Assembly (NCBI GenBank): GCA_037127255.1
Contig: JBANSL010000018.1
Coordinates: forward strand, 14,233,175 to 14,297,174
Direction of reading: 5' to 3'
Source: Persicaria tinctoria
Taxonomy: Eukaryota > Streptophyta > Magnoliopsida > Caryophyllales > Polygonaceae
Length of the DNA stretch: 64,000 nucleotides
Shown: piece by piece, positions 10,775 through 22,804 of the stretch
Layout of the letters: the number at the start of each line of letters is the position of its first letter
Position numbering within the stretch: position 1 is the first letter of the stretch
Notes under the pieces: generated by a model
What the model was told of the DNA's origin: nothing
The model's input: the letters and a program-made list of their open reading frames with translations, nothing else
Databases searched by the model: none
Position numbers and translations under genes: made by a program

Positions 10775-11189
10775 TGACACCTTTTTTTTTATCTATTTCT
10801 TATATATATACTTTTTGTAATTTTTTTTACTCTAAATTATTGTATATGTGATATACTATTGCTACAAAAAATATGTGATACTATGTATAGGTCTGGCCAT
10901 AGTCTAGTACGTAACTCGTTGTCAAGGCCTTCTTAGGACAGAAACATTTGGTTCTACTTATATTTCGTGCATCGAATCAAGTAACAAATTGCCCTCTGCT
11001 GATGGCATTCGAAGGATGCCAATGCTTTGGTGGTTTGCGATGGAAGCCAAAGTTTTTTGTGCTTGCACATTTCTTTTGGAAATCATAATTGAAAAAAAAA
11101 ATATTACAAATCTGGAAACATTTGTACTGGATCTTTGGTGAAATGAGAAAAGAAAAAAAAAATACATGAAACAAATTGAAAATTTTGAC

Positions 11190-11310
11190 CTTTGTGCTTG
11201 CTGAGTAAGCATTTATTACGACGCTTCCAACGGAAGCCTTGATGCTTGCGGGGCAAGCAAATGACTTCGGAAGCCTTTGTGCTTGCCGAGCAAGCAAAAG
11301 ATTCGGAACT
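11190..11310. repeat. Three imperfect hairpin repeats
   Basis: Consecutive units of about 38-48 bases each contain a short inverted repeat of the form TGCTTGC-spacer-GCAAGCA followed by CGGAAGCC-like bases. Function unknown. Confidence 0.5.
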
Positions 11311-11639
11311 TGGATAGCAAGTCTCGCGTTACTTGAAAAGCCGAAATGGAAAACATAACTAATTTTTTAACCCTTGTGAGGCAAGGCTATAAGGCTATAT
11401 GGAGAGGGGGAAAAAAAGAAAACAAAAAAATAATAACTAAGGAAAAGTTTGCTCTCATCATGTTGTTGCTCGAGCCACTTGGGAAAAAAAATGTATAGTT
11501 AATACAAGATATATAGTAAAAGAGGTATAAATAAGACAAAGGTTCGATTCACCCTACCACCCTCACTTTCATTTTTTTTTTACCTCCTACACCCCGTTGA
11601 GCCCCCGTCTGAACAAATCCTTGGCTCCGCCCCTGTCTT

Positions 11640-11961
11640 TCCATGTTTGTCGGCGTTTGGAAAAACCGTGGATGTGCGATCGAAACTTGAAGGCTCGTGA
11701 GGGAGTCCAAATCTGAGGCGTTTGTAGTTGTTCCCTAAGAGTCATTCTTGTGCTATTCTCCCGTTGGTGACCACTTCTGATATCCTCACGTCTCTTCTCT
11801 AACTTCCCGATGGTGTTTTGTGGTAATAGTTTTCTTTTTCTTTGTTGTTCAGTTGCTTCTCATATTGGTTTGTTCATCTACCAGTTTTTCCGGTCTCTCA
11901 GTACATCAGGTTTGGTTGTCTGGTGTACTGAATCCTTAATTGTATCATAAAAAAAAAAAAA
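11640..11961 (+). mobile_element. Possible LINE 3' end with poly(A)
   Basis: A non-coding block ending CTTAATTGTATCATAAAAA-type poly(A). The layout resembles other LINE tails in this window, but no conserved protein segment remains. Confidence 0.3.
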
Positions 11962-12028
11962 GTTAAAACACATTTTGTATAATGCTCCTTTCATTTGCTA
12001 TGTTTTTATCTTGTCAGATCATCTTCAG

Positions 12029-12168
12029 TGTAAGATTATAGAATTGATGTAAAGTCCTCCTTAGGGTTTCCATTCATTGATATAACATATATATATAGGT
12101 TACAAAGGTATTGGGCCTTAATGGGCTTTTAGCCCACTATACAATATTAAGACCTATGTAATCTATCA
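12029..12168 (-). repeat. 3' LTR of the mini-copia (140 bp)
   Basis: Starts TGATAGATTACATAGG and ends ATAATCTTACA on the minus strand. It differs from the other LTR by a few substitutions and by lacking the long TA expansion. Confidence 0.9.
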
Positions 12169-12170
12169 AA

Positions 12171-12560
12171 CCCCCGCAGTCGAAACTGGAGGGGGTCGTA
12201 CAGTGAGACTGGAGCGAAAATCAATGAACAACTGTCTAGGTAAACCCTTGGTGAATATATCAGCGTACTGATACGAGGACGGGACATGTAGAACGCGGAC
12301 ATGTCCTATGGCAACCTTGTCTCTGACGAAGTGGAGATCAAACTCAATCTGCTTCGTGCGTTGATGCTGGACCGGGTTGCTAGCCAGATAGACGGCAGAG
12401 ATGTTATCAGTGTAGACCAGAGTGGCCTTCATAAGAGGGCAACAGAGCTCAAGCAGGAGATTGCGGAGCCAAGAGCACTCGGAGACAACGTTGGCAACGC
12501 CCCTGTATTCGGCCTCAGCGCTGGAGCGAGACACGACAGACTGACGCTTAGAACGAAGTA
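12171..12560 (-). pseudogene. Copia RNase H fragment
   Basis: The minus strand encodes RSKRQSVVSRSSAEAEYRGV then ECSWLRNLLLEL, YTDNISAVYLASNPVQHQRT, KQIEFDLHFVRDKV and YQYADIFTKGLP. This is the classic C-terminal RNase H of plant copia polyproteins, with the SSAEAEY and TDN motifs. The rest of the polyprotein is deleted. The stop codon TGA (12168-12166) is the first three bases of the 3' LTR. Confidence 0.9.
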
Positions 12561-12690
12561 AATCTAAAACTGCAGGACTGGGATGACCAAGGCGTGCATG
12601 CCAAAGGCGTGCCGCCGGCGACGGTAATAGGAGGGGTGGGGCGGGAGGATCAAACTAGGGTTCCGTGAGGAAGAAAAGGCTCTGATACCA

Positions 12691-12920
<230 letters not shown>

Positions 12921-12925
12921 TTCAG

Positions 12926-15106
12926 ACTACTCCCCGACTAATCTAACATATATTGTACAGTAGAACTTTTGTTTAATTAGATATATCCCACCCTCTAACC
13001 AAAAAAAATCCGACCCAAAAAAAGTATTATTAGTGTATTTTTTTATATTCAGTTAATTTCATTTTATAATTATCAACACATTATTTGTTTATAATATTCA
13101 TCAAATTAACTACTGCATAAGCGAATTTCATAATCTATGTATATGATTTAGTCGATTTGTATTTTGTATTGATGATTATAGTAACTAACTTATATTAATG
13201 AAATGTTGAGTTGTGAGTATAATAGTAGTTTGATGAAATTGATGTTCCGAAAAGGGCTTTTTTTTAAAGATTTTTTTAAGTCCTGAAAAGGAGATTAAAT
13301 TGATGTTATTTTGCCTAATAGATATATAGAACAGGCAACTCTGTTTGATCCCGCGAGTCGTGAGAGGCCGACGAATCGGTACATTAATTAACTGTCATGA
13401 TACATTACAAGTAAGAATATAAAACAAAAAAAGGTGCAATAGCAGTTGAGACATGACACACTAAAAGGTGGCGTCCAGGCGAAACGAAGATTATCAAGTC
13501 GAAGAATTAGTAGACGAAAAATCAAACCAAGCACCACTATTGTAGCACCAAGCCACCAATGGCCAGCGGTAAAACAATAATCTATCTCATGTGGGCACTG
13601 AACGCGTCTCTTGGAATTGGAGTCATCACGAATACACTACCACGACCCCGATCAGTCCCGACTCATGACACCATGTCTTCAACAAACCCGAAGAATACCT
13701 AGGAGCATCAAAAGCGCACAAACACAGAAAAAGTCGACCAAGCCGCATCGAAATGGTCAAGACCAATTGCAAGGCAGACATGGGTATGGATATCCCCCAT
13801 GCCCATATCTGTGTTTGTTATAAGGGTGTATGGATATCAAATGATATACGTTGATATCCCATCCTTTGTAAATTTGCTTGTTTCCATATACGATATGGGT
13901 TCTTCTTCTTCACCGCTTCTACAGAGAGAGAGTCGCTCCATATCTTCTTGCGGATCCTTCTCGCTCCAGTGCAACAACATCCCGAGAGGGAGGTCGCCGA
14001 AATTGAAGCTTTATCGACTGGAAATCGGGGCTCACCAGGACAAAAAAGGAGATCTATATCAACTGGAAATTGAAGCTTCAGTAGATCTAAATGCCCTTTG
14101 CTCTGGATTGGGACAAATCCTCCCATGACGACCGACGCGATGTTGTTTGCATGATTGCCAGAGAGTTTCGCCTCCGATTCAAGATCATGCGCGATTTTGT
14201 TTGCGTGGTTGCTGGTGGCGGATGAACAGAGACTGCTCGAGAAGGACATCTCAAATCTCCCAAAATTTCAAATTCCCGTCCCTAATGGTTTACTGTCTGT
14301 TTAGATGCTTGTTTGGATTTTGGTTGATGAATTGTTCTAAACATAAACTATATCCAGATATAAGATACCATATAAGATATTAGATATCAGATATCAAAGT
14401 TTATATCTATATCACTGACATCGATATCTAATATCCAATATCAATACCAAACAGGGATAATTAGATTGAAGATAATTAGTGATACAAGATTACAATTCCA
14501 AATTTTGACCACATTATAGTCCACTTGTGTGCACATGCCATCTTATAATTACTCATGCTATATATTTACACATGTGAAGCAATTTATACACATGCAAGGG
14601 ATATATAAAAGAGGAAAAAGCATTGTCACTTGTCAGGAACAAACTTTCCTAGTTGAAATTATAAAATATCACCAGGAATAATGCAGTTGTCCTTTAAGAA
14701 CTTATTTGTTCGTGTTTTAATATAAATATTTGAATTTTTTTGGTTGGTTTCTCCCATACATTGAACAAAAAATCGAATCTGTTTTTGTAAGCAATTTTTA
14801 AAAAATCACAGATCGAGTTTTGGCATGCAGTTGAATCGAATTAAAAGCTTTTAGATTAACTAAAATACTTATGGGTCATTAATTAATTAATGTATCAAAT
14901 TATAGGTCAAGAAAGAGTATGAATTTTAGAGAAATGAGACTGGCTAGGCAACTAGCAAGAAATTGGAAAACCTTATTTGCCCGAATATGTGTCCATTGAT
15001 AATTTAGGAACAAATATACAAACCCAGCCTTTACCTTGACAACCATTAGCGGTTCCTAACCTTCTACCTATATAAGTCTCACTGGGTTTCTTGTTTCATA
15101 AGTATG
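12926..15106. other. Intergenic; no host gene seen
   Basis: AT-rich DNA. The stretch 13430-13760 shares phrases (CTATCTCATGTGGG, then a CACTACCAC block and CAACAAACCCGAAG-like text) with 37830-38000, so both are probably remnants of one repeat family. About 13780-14455 is a candidate element rich in GATATC and GGTATGG near its ends. Confidence 0.4.
13780..14455. repeat. Candidate non-autonomous element with GATATC-rich ends
   Basis: The left side has repeated GGTATGGATATC and the right side repeated GATATCNAATATCAATACC, roughly inverted to each other, around a GC-richer non-repetitive core. This resembles the subterminal layout of hAT MITEs, but I could not fix terminal repeats or a target duplication. 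Confidence 0.3.
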
Positions 15107-15403
15107 ATTATGTTTGGTAAAAGAGTAGTTGATGAGATAATTAAAGTTGATGAATTATTTGTGTTAAATGTATGTTAATTATAAGCTAGTATGGTTATTA
15201 ATTGATAAATCTAGCCGTTATGCTAAGTGATGAAAAACTTGTGAATAAAAGTCGAAAGTTCCGAAAAGATTGGGTGTGTAACCGTTGAAATTAAAAATTC
15301 AATTCTAAAATCTAATTAAAAAAATCTTGTATTTATTTTATTTAAAACTATATAATATTAAAACCAAAAGTTCCAAAAGCTAGTTAATTTGCCAAACATA
15401 GCC
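15107..15403. mobile_element. Tourist-like MITE, same family as 21435-21718
   Basis: Left end ATTATGTTTGGTAAAAGAG and right end TTTGCCAAACATAGCC are inverted. The interior shares GTTGATGAATTATTTGTGTT and TATTTATTTTATTTAAAAC with the element at 21435. The left terminus is degenerate, so no clean TTA duplication remains. Confidence 0.7.
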
Positions 15404-15589
15404 TATATCTTTATATGTTTAAGTTGGAGATGCGATCAATAATAAAATCAATGCTCTTTTTATCATGGATTAACCAACACATTATCAGTAAACCACATTT
15501 TTTTACAGTAGGCAAGAAACAGATGTCTCGACAAAGCAAGATTCATCCTTGATCATCCTTCCGGATGATAGAACAAAATTCCCTATTAA

Positions 15590-16515
15590 AAGAGAGAGTG
15601 ATGATATTACAAGTATCCATAAACCTAGCTATATAATCTGCAACACAGTTTGACCTTTGATAGCAATGCTGAAAATGTAGGTTACTGAATTTATCTTCAA
15701 AGCGATGAATCTTCTAAATTACTCTTGCGATCTCACAGGGGGGATTGATGCTTTTCTTTACTGCATTGATGACACCTAGATTGTCCCCTTCCAAAATGAC
15801 ATTTCGCAGGTCCTTCTCCTGACATAGTTGCAACCCTGTGCAAATGGCTTGAGCTTCGGCTTGCAATACAGATCCTTGTTGGATCCTAGACTGAAAAATA
15901 TCAATAACTTGTCTGTCACAACCCCGAATAATGCACCCAATAGAGCATTCTCCAGAGGGTTTTACAGAGACATCTACATTTATTTTGTAGAAGCCTCTTG
16001 GTGATTTACACCATCCAGTGGGTTTTCGCTACTTTGTTTTTGTTGGGTATTCCTTTTGTTGTGCTTTGTTCTGGTCTGTGATGTTGGTTTTTATATGGGT
16101 GGTGGTTGTTGATATATGGTCTAATTTTTTGTTATTAAAGATTATGTTATTCCTAATTTCTCATATGACATGGCATGCCATATGAAGCAGAGGTCTTCAA
16201 AATGTAGGTTATTATTTTTTATTGTTCAGATATCCTCAGGAGTGGCGTTGCTTTGTCTCAAATTGATGAAACATCGTCCCGTTTGTTGAGTATAGTTGGT
16301 TATAATTGCACTATAGAGAGTGGGCAATTAAGAAGCAAATGTTGATCAGTATCTTCGTTAACACGGTTACAGAAACAACATTGGACAGATATTCTATTAA
16401 AATACCTATTTAGTCTTTCCTTCATTGGAAATCCATCTATGATCAATTTCCATAGGAACTTCCTATCAGTGAACCACTTTAAAATACGTTTGTTCTTATT
16501 ATTATTTTTCTCCAA
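15590..16515 (-). pseudogene. LINE remnant: zinc-binding and RNase H domains
   Basis: On the minus strand, 16515-16300 encodes a reverse-transcriptase zinc-binding domain (WFTDRKFLWKLIIDGFP ... CCFCN ... DQHLLLNC). Further on (about 16018-15600) is an RNase H-like domain: GFYKINVDVSVKPSGECSIG, LQAEAQAICTGLQL, ILEGDNLGVINAVKK and RSNCVADYIARF, with the expected Asp/Glu/Asp/Asp pattern. A TAG interrupts the RNase H part. The reverse transcriptase itself is absent, so this is a fragment of an L1-clade LINE. Confidence 0.75.
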
Positions 16516-16604
16516 TATTTCTTCTTAATTTTAACAATAAGAATTGAAAGGAAAAAGGCATGGGCCTCTTCCAAGTTCCCAACAATTAACAACTTTACCT
16601 TATT

Positions 16605-19600
16605 ACTATTAACCTGCTTCTACCAAAAAAGAACGCGCCTAAGCCCGTTCACCACGCGCCTAAGCCCGTTCACCACGCGCCCCCAAAGTTGCTCAAGAAC
16701 CCTAAATCTCAAATCAGCCGTCGGCATTCAACAGCGACAAATCAGGCCGAAGTGTAGGCAAATCAACCATGGTTTCACAGCAAAGTTGCAATCTCTACAC
16801 GCGACAAATTCTGTTTGGAGGCATCGAAAGTGGACGTCTCCGTCGGGGTATCTTCATCCCTATCAAAAATCAAACTGCGCTCCCGTTTGGATATCTCTTG
16901 CAAAAAATTTTAGATTGGAAACCTAATGAAGCAAGTTTCGAGGATTGTCGACCCAAATCTCATCGACTTTTAAGGGAAGACGTGTGCTGGCGGCGGCTGG
17001 GGTTGCGGCAGGGCATGTTTCGTTGCGTGGTTCCATCCGTTCTTCGGGGTGCGTCCTTCACTCCCATATGTTGGTTCTTGTGGTGGCGGTTGGCCGTGTT
17101 GAGCTGCTCTGCGCCGTCGTCTCCGGGAAAACTAATAAATCCACTCCAGGGTGCCTTTGTCTCGGACAGGGCCATTCAAGACAATTTACTGATAGCCCAT
17201 GAAATCTTTCACTCTTTTAAAACCAGAAAAGGTAAGGTTGGATGGCTTGCACTTAAATTAGATATGGAAAAGGCCTATGACCGTGTTGACTGGGACTTCA
17301 CGGAAGCTATCATGAGAAAATTTGGGTTTCACCCAAGGTTTGTAAATTGGATAAAAGAATGCATCACTTCAGTTTCGTTCTCTGTCCTTGTTAATAATGG
17401 ACCTACAGAACTGTTTACTCCTACAAGAGGTCTACGACAAGGAGATCCCATTTCACCCTTTCTATTTATACTTGGGGCCGAAGCCTTGGCTCGACGACTT
17501 GTTGTGGAGGCTTCGGCCCCTGACAAGTCTGTCGGGTTCAGTTTCGGGGCATCGGGCCCTCGTATTCCCTTCCTGGCCTTTGCAGACGATATTTTAATCT
17601 TCCTTAAAGGAACTAATACTGCATGCCACACTGTCAAGGAAATCTTAGATGACTATTGTCAAATATCCGGGCAAAAAGTTAACTATCACAAATCAGCCTT
17701 CCAAGCCACCAGCGGAATTGCCCGTACCAGAATTCCGGAGCTAGGTAGCGCACTCGGAATCACCCACTCCAACTCTATAGAAAAATATCTGGGCTGCCCC
17801 ATTATTAATGGTCGGGTTAACAAGGACACGTTTAAGGAAGTCATTACGAAAATCAAAGACCAACTCAGTAAATGGAGGGCGGATTCACTATCTCAACAAG
17901 GAAGGGCAACTCTCATTGGATCAAACCTAACAGCAAAACCACTATATATAATGCAGAACTTCATGCTTCCAGCCACAATGCATAAGGAGTTGGATTCGAT
18001 AAATAGAAGCTTCTTCTGGAATAAGGATGCCCAACACAGACCACTTATTGGATGGGACAAGATCTGTAAATCAAAGAAATCGGGTGGATTGGGAATCCGA
18101 AAAGCAAAAGAAATGAATGAGTCCTTACAATTAAAACTTCTATGGAAAATACTAGCTGAACCTAACAACACTTGGGTCCAGGTAATCACCCACAAATATC
18201 TCAAGGAGACACACATATTAAAATATGCAAAATCAGGAAACATGTCCTGGCAATGGGCCAAATTAACAAACCTGCTCCACAAATTCAAAGAAGGCATCAT
18301 TTGGGCTATTGGGAATGGTAAATCAGTTAAATTCTGGACTGATAATTGGGTTTCCGCGACTGCATTATGTTGCCGGTCGGACAGCCCAAATCAGTTTGAT
18401 AAGGATGAACCAGTCAGTGAGTATATCCTAAATGGGCATTGGTGGGTTGAAAAACTCAGTAGGGTCCTACCCAGACAATTAGTTGATGAAATAATTTCGA
18501 TTCCATTACCTGTGTCATCGTTTAATGACAGGCTATACTGGTGGCCAGACAAGAATGGTTGGTTTACAACATCTTCCGCCTACAAATTTATTACAAATGA
18601 AAAGGATGATAAACATCGAGATTATAAATGGATATGGAAACTTGACCTCCCTCCTAAAATAAAGAACTTCCTATGGAAAATTGCTCGTTCCGGTTTACCA
18701 ACCAAACACAAACTTGCTTCGCACGGGGTATCGGTTCCTACAAATTGTGATTGGTGCATAGACTGTGTTGAGGATGACATACATATTCTTACAGAATGCT
18801 ATTCAGAATTGATCAGAAACCATCTAACCCCATTTGAACAACAAACACTTAAACAAACCACGGACAGATCTAGGGAAATAGGAGAGGTGCTGAACTGGCT
18901 GCGTACCCTATCAAAGGCAAAAATGCAAAACATCGTAACAAGATGGTGGGGGATATGGTACTTCCGAAATGGTTGTGTTTTCAGGAACTAGCAGCCGCCG
19001 ACAACCAACACTATTGAAATGTTCTCAAAAAGACAAACTGAAAACTGGACCCGGGCTTGTTTTTTCGAAGAAAATGATCAGCAAGCCCGACCTCTAAACT
19101 TCTCAAAAGGAAATAAAAACAACAAACGAACAAAAAAAATAAAAAACAAGAAATGGAGAAAACCACCGTATGGAATGCACAAAATGAATTTCGACGGTTC
19201 GTCACTTCGTAACGGGGCGAGTACCGCCGGCATCATTATCCGAGACTGGAACGGAGAACCCACTCAAATATCTAATCTGCGCCTTGGGCGGTCATCACCT
19301 CTAATGGTTGAATCAGCGGCCCTAAGGTTGGGGGTGATGGAGGCCAATAAATTGAACATTCAAAACTTAATCATTGAAGGTGACTCAAAAATCATCATTG
19401 ACTACCTTCATGGCACTACACGCTGTCCTTGGGAGGTGGAAATGATCCTATCCGATATACAGAATATCACTCGAGATATGAGAAAAGTCTCCTTTTCTCA
19501 TATACCCCGCGCTGGCAACAGAGTGGCTGACAAGGTTGCACACCTTTGTCACTCTGCCTATGGGGTACATATACCATCTAACAAAGATCTGCAAGATCTC

Positions 19601-19633
19601 ATCCGTCTGGATGCGCTTGGATAGTCCTAATCA

Positions 19634-19663
<30 letters not shown>
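16605..19663 (+). mobile_element. L1-type LINE with target duplication and poly(A)
   Basis: A 3.06 kb insertion between perfect 14-bp duplications AACTTTACCTTATT (16591-16604 and 19664-19677), ending in poly(A) at 19635-19663. It contains the second half of an L1 ORF2. The first 500 bases do not match the reverse transcriptase N-terminus and may derive from ORF1/5' UTR, so the element probably has an internal deletion rather than a simple 5' truncation. A 22-base tandem duplication lies at about 16633-16680. Confidence 0.9.
16769..19624 (+). pseudogene. LINE reverse transcriptase-RNase H polyprotein, one nonsense codon
   Basis: One frame, 951 residues, with a single in-frame TAG at 18989-18991. 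The first ~125 residues are not recognised. Reverse transcriptase motifs start at LINPLQGAFVSDRAIQDNLL, then KLDMEKAYDRVDW, TRGLRQGDPISPFLFILGAE and the catalytic FADD (AFADDILIF). A zinc-binding domain follows (WKLDLPPKIKNFLWKIARSG ... CDWCIDCVEDDIHILTEC), then after the TAG an RNase H domain (MNFDGSSLRNG, VESAALRLG, IIEGDSKIIIDYL, RAGNRVADKVAH). The apurinic endonuclease and the first reverse transcriptase motifs are missing. The protein would copy LINE RNA at the target site; this copy cannot. Confidence 0.88.
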
Positions 19664-19667
<4 letters not shown>

Positions 19668-19873
19668 TTACCTTATTTCGGTTCACCTAAGCCCTCATTC
19701 AATACTTATTTGGGCCTCTCTAGCTCTCTCCTATCATATATAGGCCTTTGCAGAATTGCAGCTATGTTTTTGACTTTTCTGTTTTTGTTATTAAAAAAAA
19801 AAAGTATGTCAAATTCAAATTCCATGAACACAACATGTAGTTAATTCAGATGAATATTTTTTTTAAAATAATA

Positions 19874-20108
19874 CTCCCTCCGTTCGGCAAAACTTGTCGT
19901 TTACTATTCATGCACGTTTTTTTACAATGATAAAAACTATATAAAATATTCATTTTTTTATAATTTTTTTTAACAAGTTTGTACTTATTAATAATAACTA
20001 TGAAGTTGTTAAAAAATTATTAAAAAAACTAGATATTTAATATAGTTTTTATCTCTTAAAAAAGCGTGCATGAATAGTAAAGTGATAAGTTTTTCCGAAC
20101 GGAGCTAG
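19874..20108. mobile_element. Stowaway MITE
   Basis: Starts CTCCCTCCGTTCGGCAAAAC and ends with the inverted GTTTTTCCGAACGGAGCTAG, flanked by TA on both sides. The arms extend inward (TTTACTATTCATGCACG against CGTGCATGAATAGTAAA). Typical Tc1/mariner-derived MITE of about 235 bp. Confidence 0.9.
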
Positions 20109-20202
20109 TATCAACCTTAGTCCACATAGAGAGGAGTGTCTCATAATGCTTGACTGGTTTGGTAATTAATGAGCCCAAGTATATATAACTGCGGGTAATT
20201 AA

Positions 20203-21259
20203 GGGTTCGTTTGGATAGACATTGTATTATGTTTATAATTAAAATAAATGTATTAAATGGAGAATTAAATTATAAGCATAATACATTTCTCTCTCCCACT
20301 GTATATCCCATTTGGAAACTCATCCAACGGAGACGCCGATTAGCCCATCGACGCCATCGAACACATACGAAACTCCATGTTTTGTACCACCGACAACACT
20401 CCCTATTGTCCATTTCTCCGGGCTCCTTCCATTTTGAACTGAGCTGCGCTCTTGGGGGCCTAGCTGGTGCAAGGTGGTTGTGGCGGGTTTTGCCCTTGTT
20501 CGTCAACGCTTCAGGTTTGGGTTGTTTTGTGTTGTTGGTGGCTCGTTGTGAGGTGTGAAATGCATTACGTCGGTTGTGGTTGCCCTCGATTTCGCCCAGA
20601 TCAACACAACCCCCACCTACCACCATTTCTTGCCTCTGCACATCCATCCTCCCCAAATCTCTCAAACCCTAAAACAAAAAGTAAGTTTTTGGATCAATCT
20701 AGGGTAATTTTACAAACCCTTGATTTGGAATTTTAAGAAACGCCCAAATTGGGATAAGATGAGAAACGAAACAGGCTAAATTTGGGAATTGAAGGAGATT
20801 GACCAGTTGCAGATTGTGGGATTTTGGTTAGGAGGCTATACTTTGAAGAAGACCAACACAAAACCCCCCACCTTCCTCCCGATTTTGCCCAAATCCAGCT
20901 ATATTTCATAATTTCAATGGCAATTGAAGGCTCACCGGTGATGCTGGAGGAAGGCGGAGGTGGGATTCACCGGTTCCAGTGGTGCAACAGTCAAAGGCAG
21001 TGCTAGTGGTGGGGAAATGGGTGGTGATGGAGGCAGGAGCAAGGGCCAGGTTGAAGCTGCAGGTGGTGACCAAAGTGTACGAGGAGGAGCAAATGAGGCG
21101 AAGCCGCGAAGGGGGTAGGAATGCAGATAAATCCTTTCGAAAAACAAGTGTTTATAAGTATAATCTAATAGGCCATCCAAACAACATTTAAATTTTAATT
21201 ACATTATAATTAAAAACAAGTGTTTATAAGCATAATCTAATAGGAATCCAAACAGACCC
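20203..21259. mobile_element. PIF/Harbinger-type element, 1.06 kb, with unrelated interior
   Basis: Ends GGGTTCGTTTGGAT and ATCCAAACAGACCC are inverted and flanked by TAA on both sides (20200-20202, 21260-21262), the PIF/Harbinger signature. The right end is partly doubled: an AAAACAAGTGTTTATAAG block occurs at 21142 and again at 21212. The middle (about 20330-21130) is GC-richer, gene-like DNA without a recognisable protein and may be captured host sequence. Confidence 0.75.
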
Positions 21260-21434
21260 TAAGTTATGCTTCAAATTAAAGCAATTATATATAACTGGAT
21301 TTGTTACTGTTGTTAAAGCTTAAAAATCGAATGTGCTAATATGATCATCGAAGCTTACAAACTTTGTATCAATGTCGAATATAAGGGTGAAGGGTCATCC
21401 TGTTTGGGAAAGACGACGTTGGATTAGAAACTTA

Positions 21435-21718
21435 GGCTATGTTTAATAAAAGAGTAAGTAGTAGGTGAAAATGATGAATTATTTGTGTTAAATTATTAGA
21501 ATATTAATTTGGTAACCTAGTTGTTAGGTTAGTTGATGAAAATTGCGAATAGAAAACCAAAAGCTTCAAAGCGTTCAGGTAGTTGGTAAAAAGCTCCGAT
21601 TTCAAAGACCAATTAAACTAAAATCTTATATTTATTTTATTTAAAACTATATAATATCAAAATTAAAAATTCAAAAAAGCTAGTTGATGGTGCGCGCGAT
21701 TTTGGTGCCAAACAAGGC
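21435..21718. mobile_element. Tourist-like MITE
   Basis: Ends GGCTATGTTTAATAAAAG and GGTGCCAAACAAGGC are inverted, flanked by TTA (21432-21434 and 21719-21721). 284 bp, non-coding, same family as 15107-15403. Confidence 0.85.
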
Positions 21719-21819
21719 TTACTCTAATTTAGCTTCTTCTTGGCAGATTGGAGTGGTATATTGGTCAGAAGGGGAACTGATTAGTCTAAATTTAATCTTT
21801 TGTGAATGTACGTATTTAT

Positions 21820-22001
21820 CGGTGGAGATTATCTAGTCCACAATTGTGGTCCAATAATGTGGTCCGTATCGCTTGATTGGATATGCCGAGTTATTTTATT
21901 ATTTATCATAATAAATAGGGTAGTTGTATAATTGCCTTCAACCAATGAGAGAAGGTGGACTATAAAAGGGACCACGATTACGGATCAGAGGATCTTCACC
22001 G
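21820..22001. mobile_element. Small Mutator-like MITE with 9-bp target duplication
   Basis: The terminal repeats of about 32 bases (CGGTGGAGATTATCTAGTCC against the complement of the right end) are roughly 73% alike and contain TCGTGGTCC/TTGTGGTCC. Exact 9-bp duplication CGTATTTAT at 21811-21819 and 22002-22010. 182 bp, no coding sequence. Confidence 0.8.
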
Positions 22002-22139
22002 CGTATTTATCGATTCAAAAGAATTTAAAATATTAAACAGCATTACTATTTAAGAAATCGATAAACCAATTCAAAGAAGAGTCATCGGACTTCTATATCA
22101 AAATCGATTCAAATTTCAAACTATATATTATGTATAAAG

Positions 22140-22607
22140 GACAAGTTGAGGAAATTTAGGCTCAAATGGTTTTGGCATGTATGTAGAAGAGTGTCGGAAG
22201 CTTCAGTATACAGATGTAATCTTGTTCTGATAGAGCGTTTGCGGCCTAACAGAGGTCGATCAAAGAAGTCCTAGAGGAGTGGAGGGGGGTCATTAGGCGC
22301 GATCTTACCTTGTTACACGTACTCGAGAGTTTAACGAGGGATTGCAGACAGTGGAGAGAGGCTATTAGGGTCAACAAGGGCTAGATTGATCTTTCCGAGA
22401 TAGTATCCTTTATATGAGCTCTACTTCTCTATTTCTATTTCCTCTGATGGTGAGTCATTTATTGTCTGATTTAGACACTTTCACAGTTACGGATCATTTG
22501 GAAACTGTCTCTCAACTGTCTCTCAACCTAGTCGGAGAAAGAGAGCGTACAATAAAACTCCAGAGTCCATATTATGCTCTAAGCGGGACTTGTTGTTGTT
22601 GTTGTTA
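22140..22607 (+). mobile_element. RTE-type LINE 3' remnant
   Basis: Decayed coding on the plus strand: KLRKFRLKWFWHV, RPNRGRSKKS, then EEWRGVIRRDLTLLHV and WREAIRVNKG and a stop. This is the conserved C-terminal tail of plant RTE-clade reverse transcriptases. One frame carries a TAG and the rest is truncated. A (TTG)n tail at 22588-22604 fits the short tandem tails of RTE elements. Confidence 0.7.
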
Positions 22608-22804
22608 TATATTATGTATAAAACAGTATAAACAAAGGGTGCCATTAGTGTGTGGATATATCTAATTAAATAGGTCCTGAAAACCTACAACTTCGATCAG
22701 CTCCAATTAATACTATAAGATATGGAACGTGACTGAAACCTCTCTCAAATTATCTACATTCACAAGCAATCAATTAACTGCATAAAAGTCAACGGCCGGC
22801 GACC

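Larger units (their letters stand above)
10775..12023. other. Intergenic, AT-rich, with short repeats and a probable LINE tail
   Basis: No gene seen. Three imperfect copies of a unit containing TGCTTGC...GCAAGCA lie at about 11190-11310. From about 11640 the sequence looks like a retroposon 3' end and finishes in a poly(A) run at 11949-11961. Confidence 0.4.

Noticed and set aside
12301..12561. Plus-strand frame over the copia RNase H
   Set aside because: Antisense of the clearly recognisable minus-strand RNase H fragment.
13611..14383. Small frames in 13611-14383 as genes
   Set aside because: They overlap a GATATC-rich candidate repeat on both strands and show no domain.
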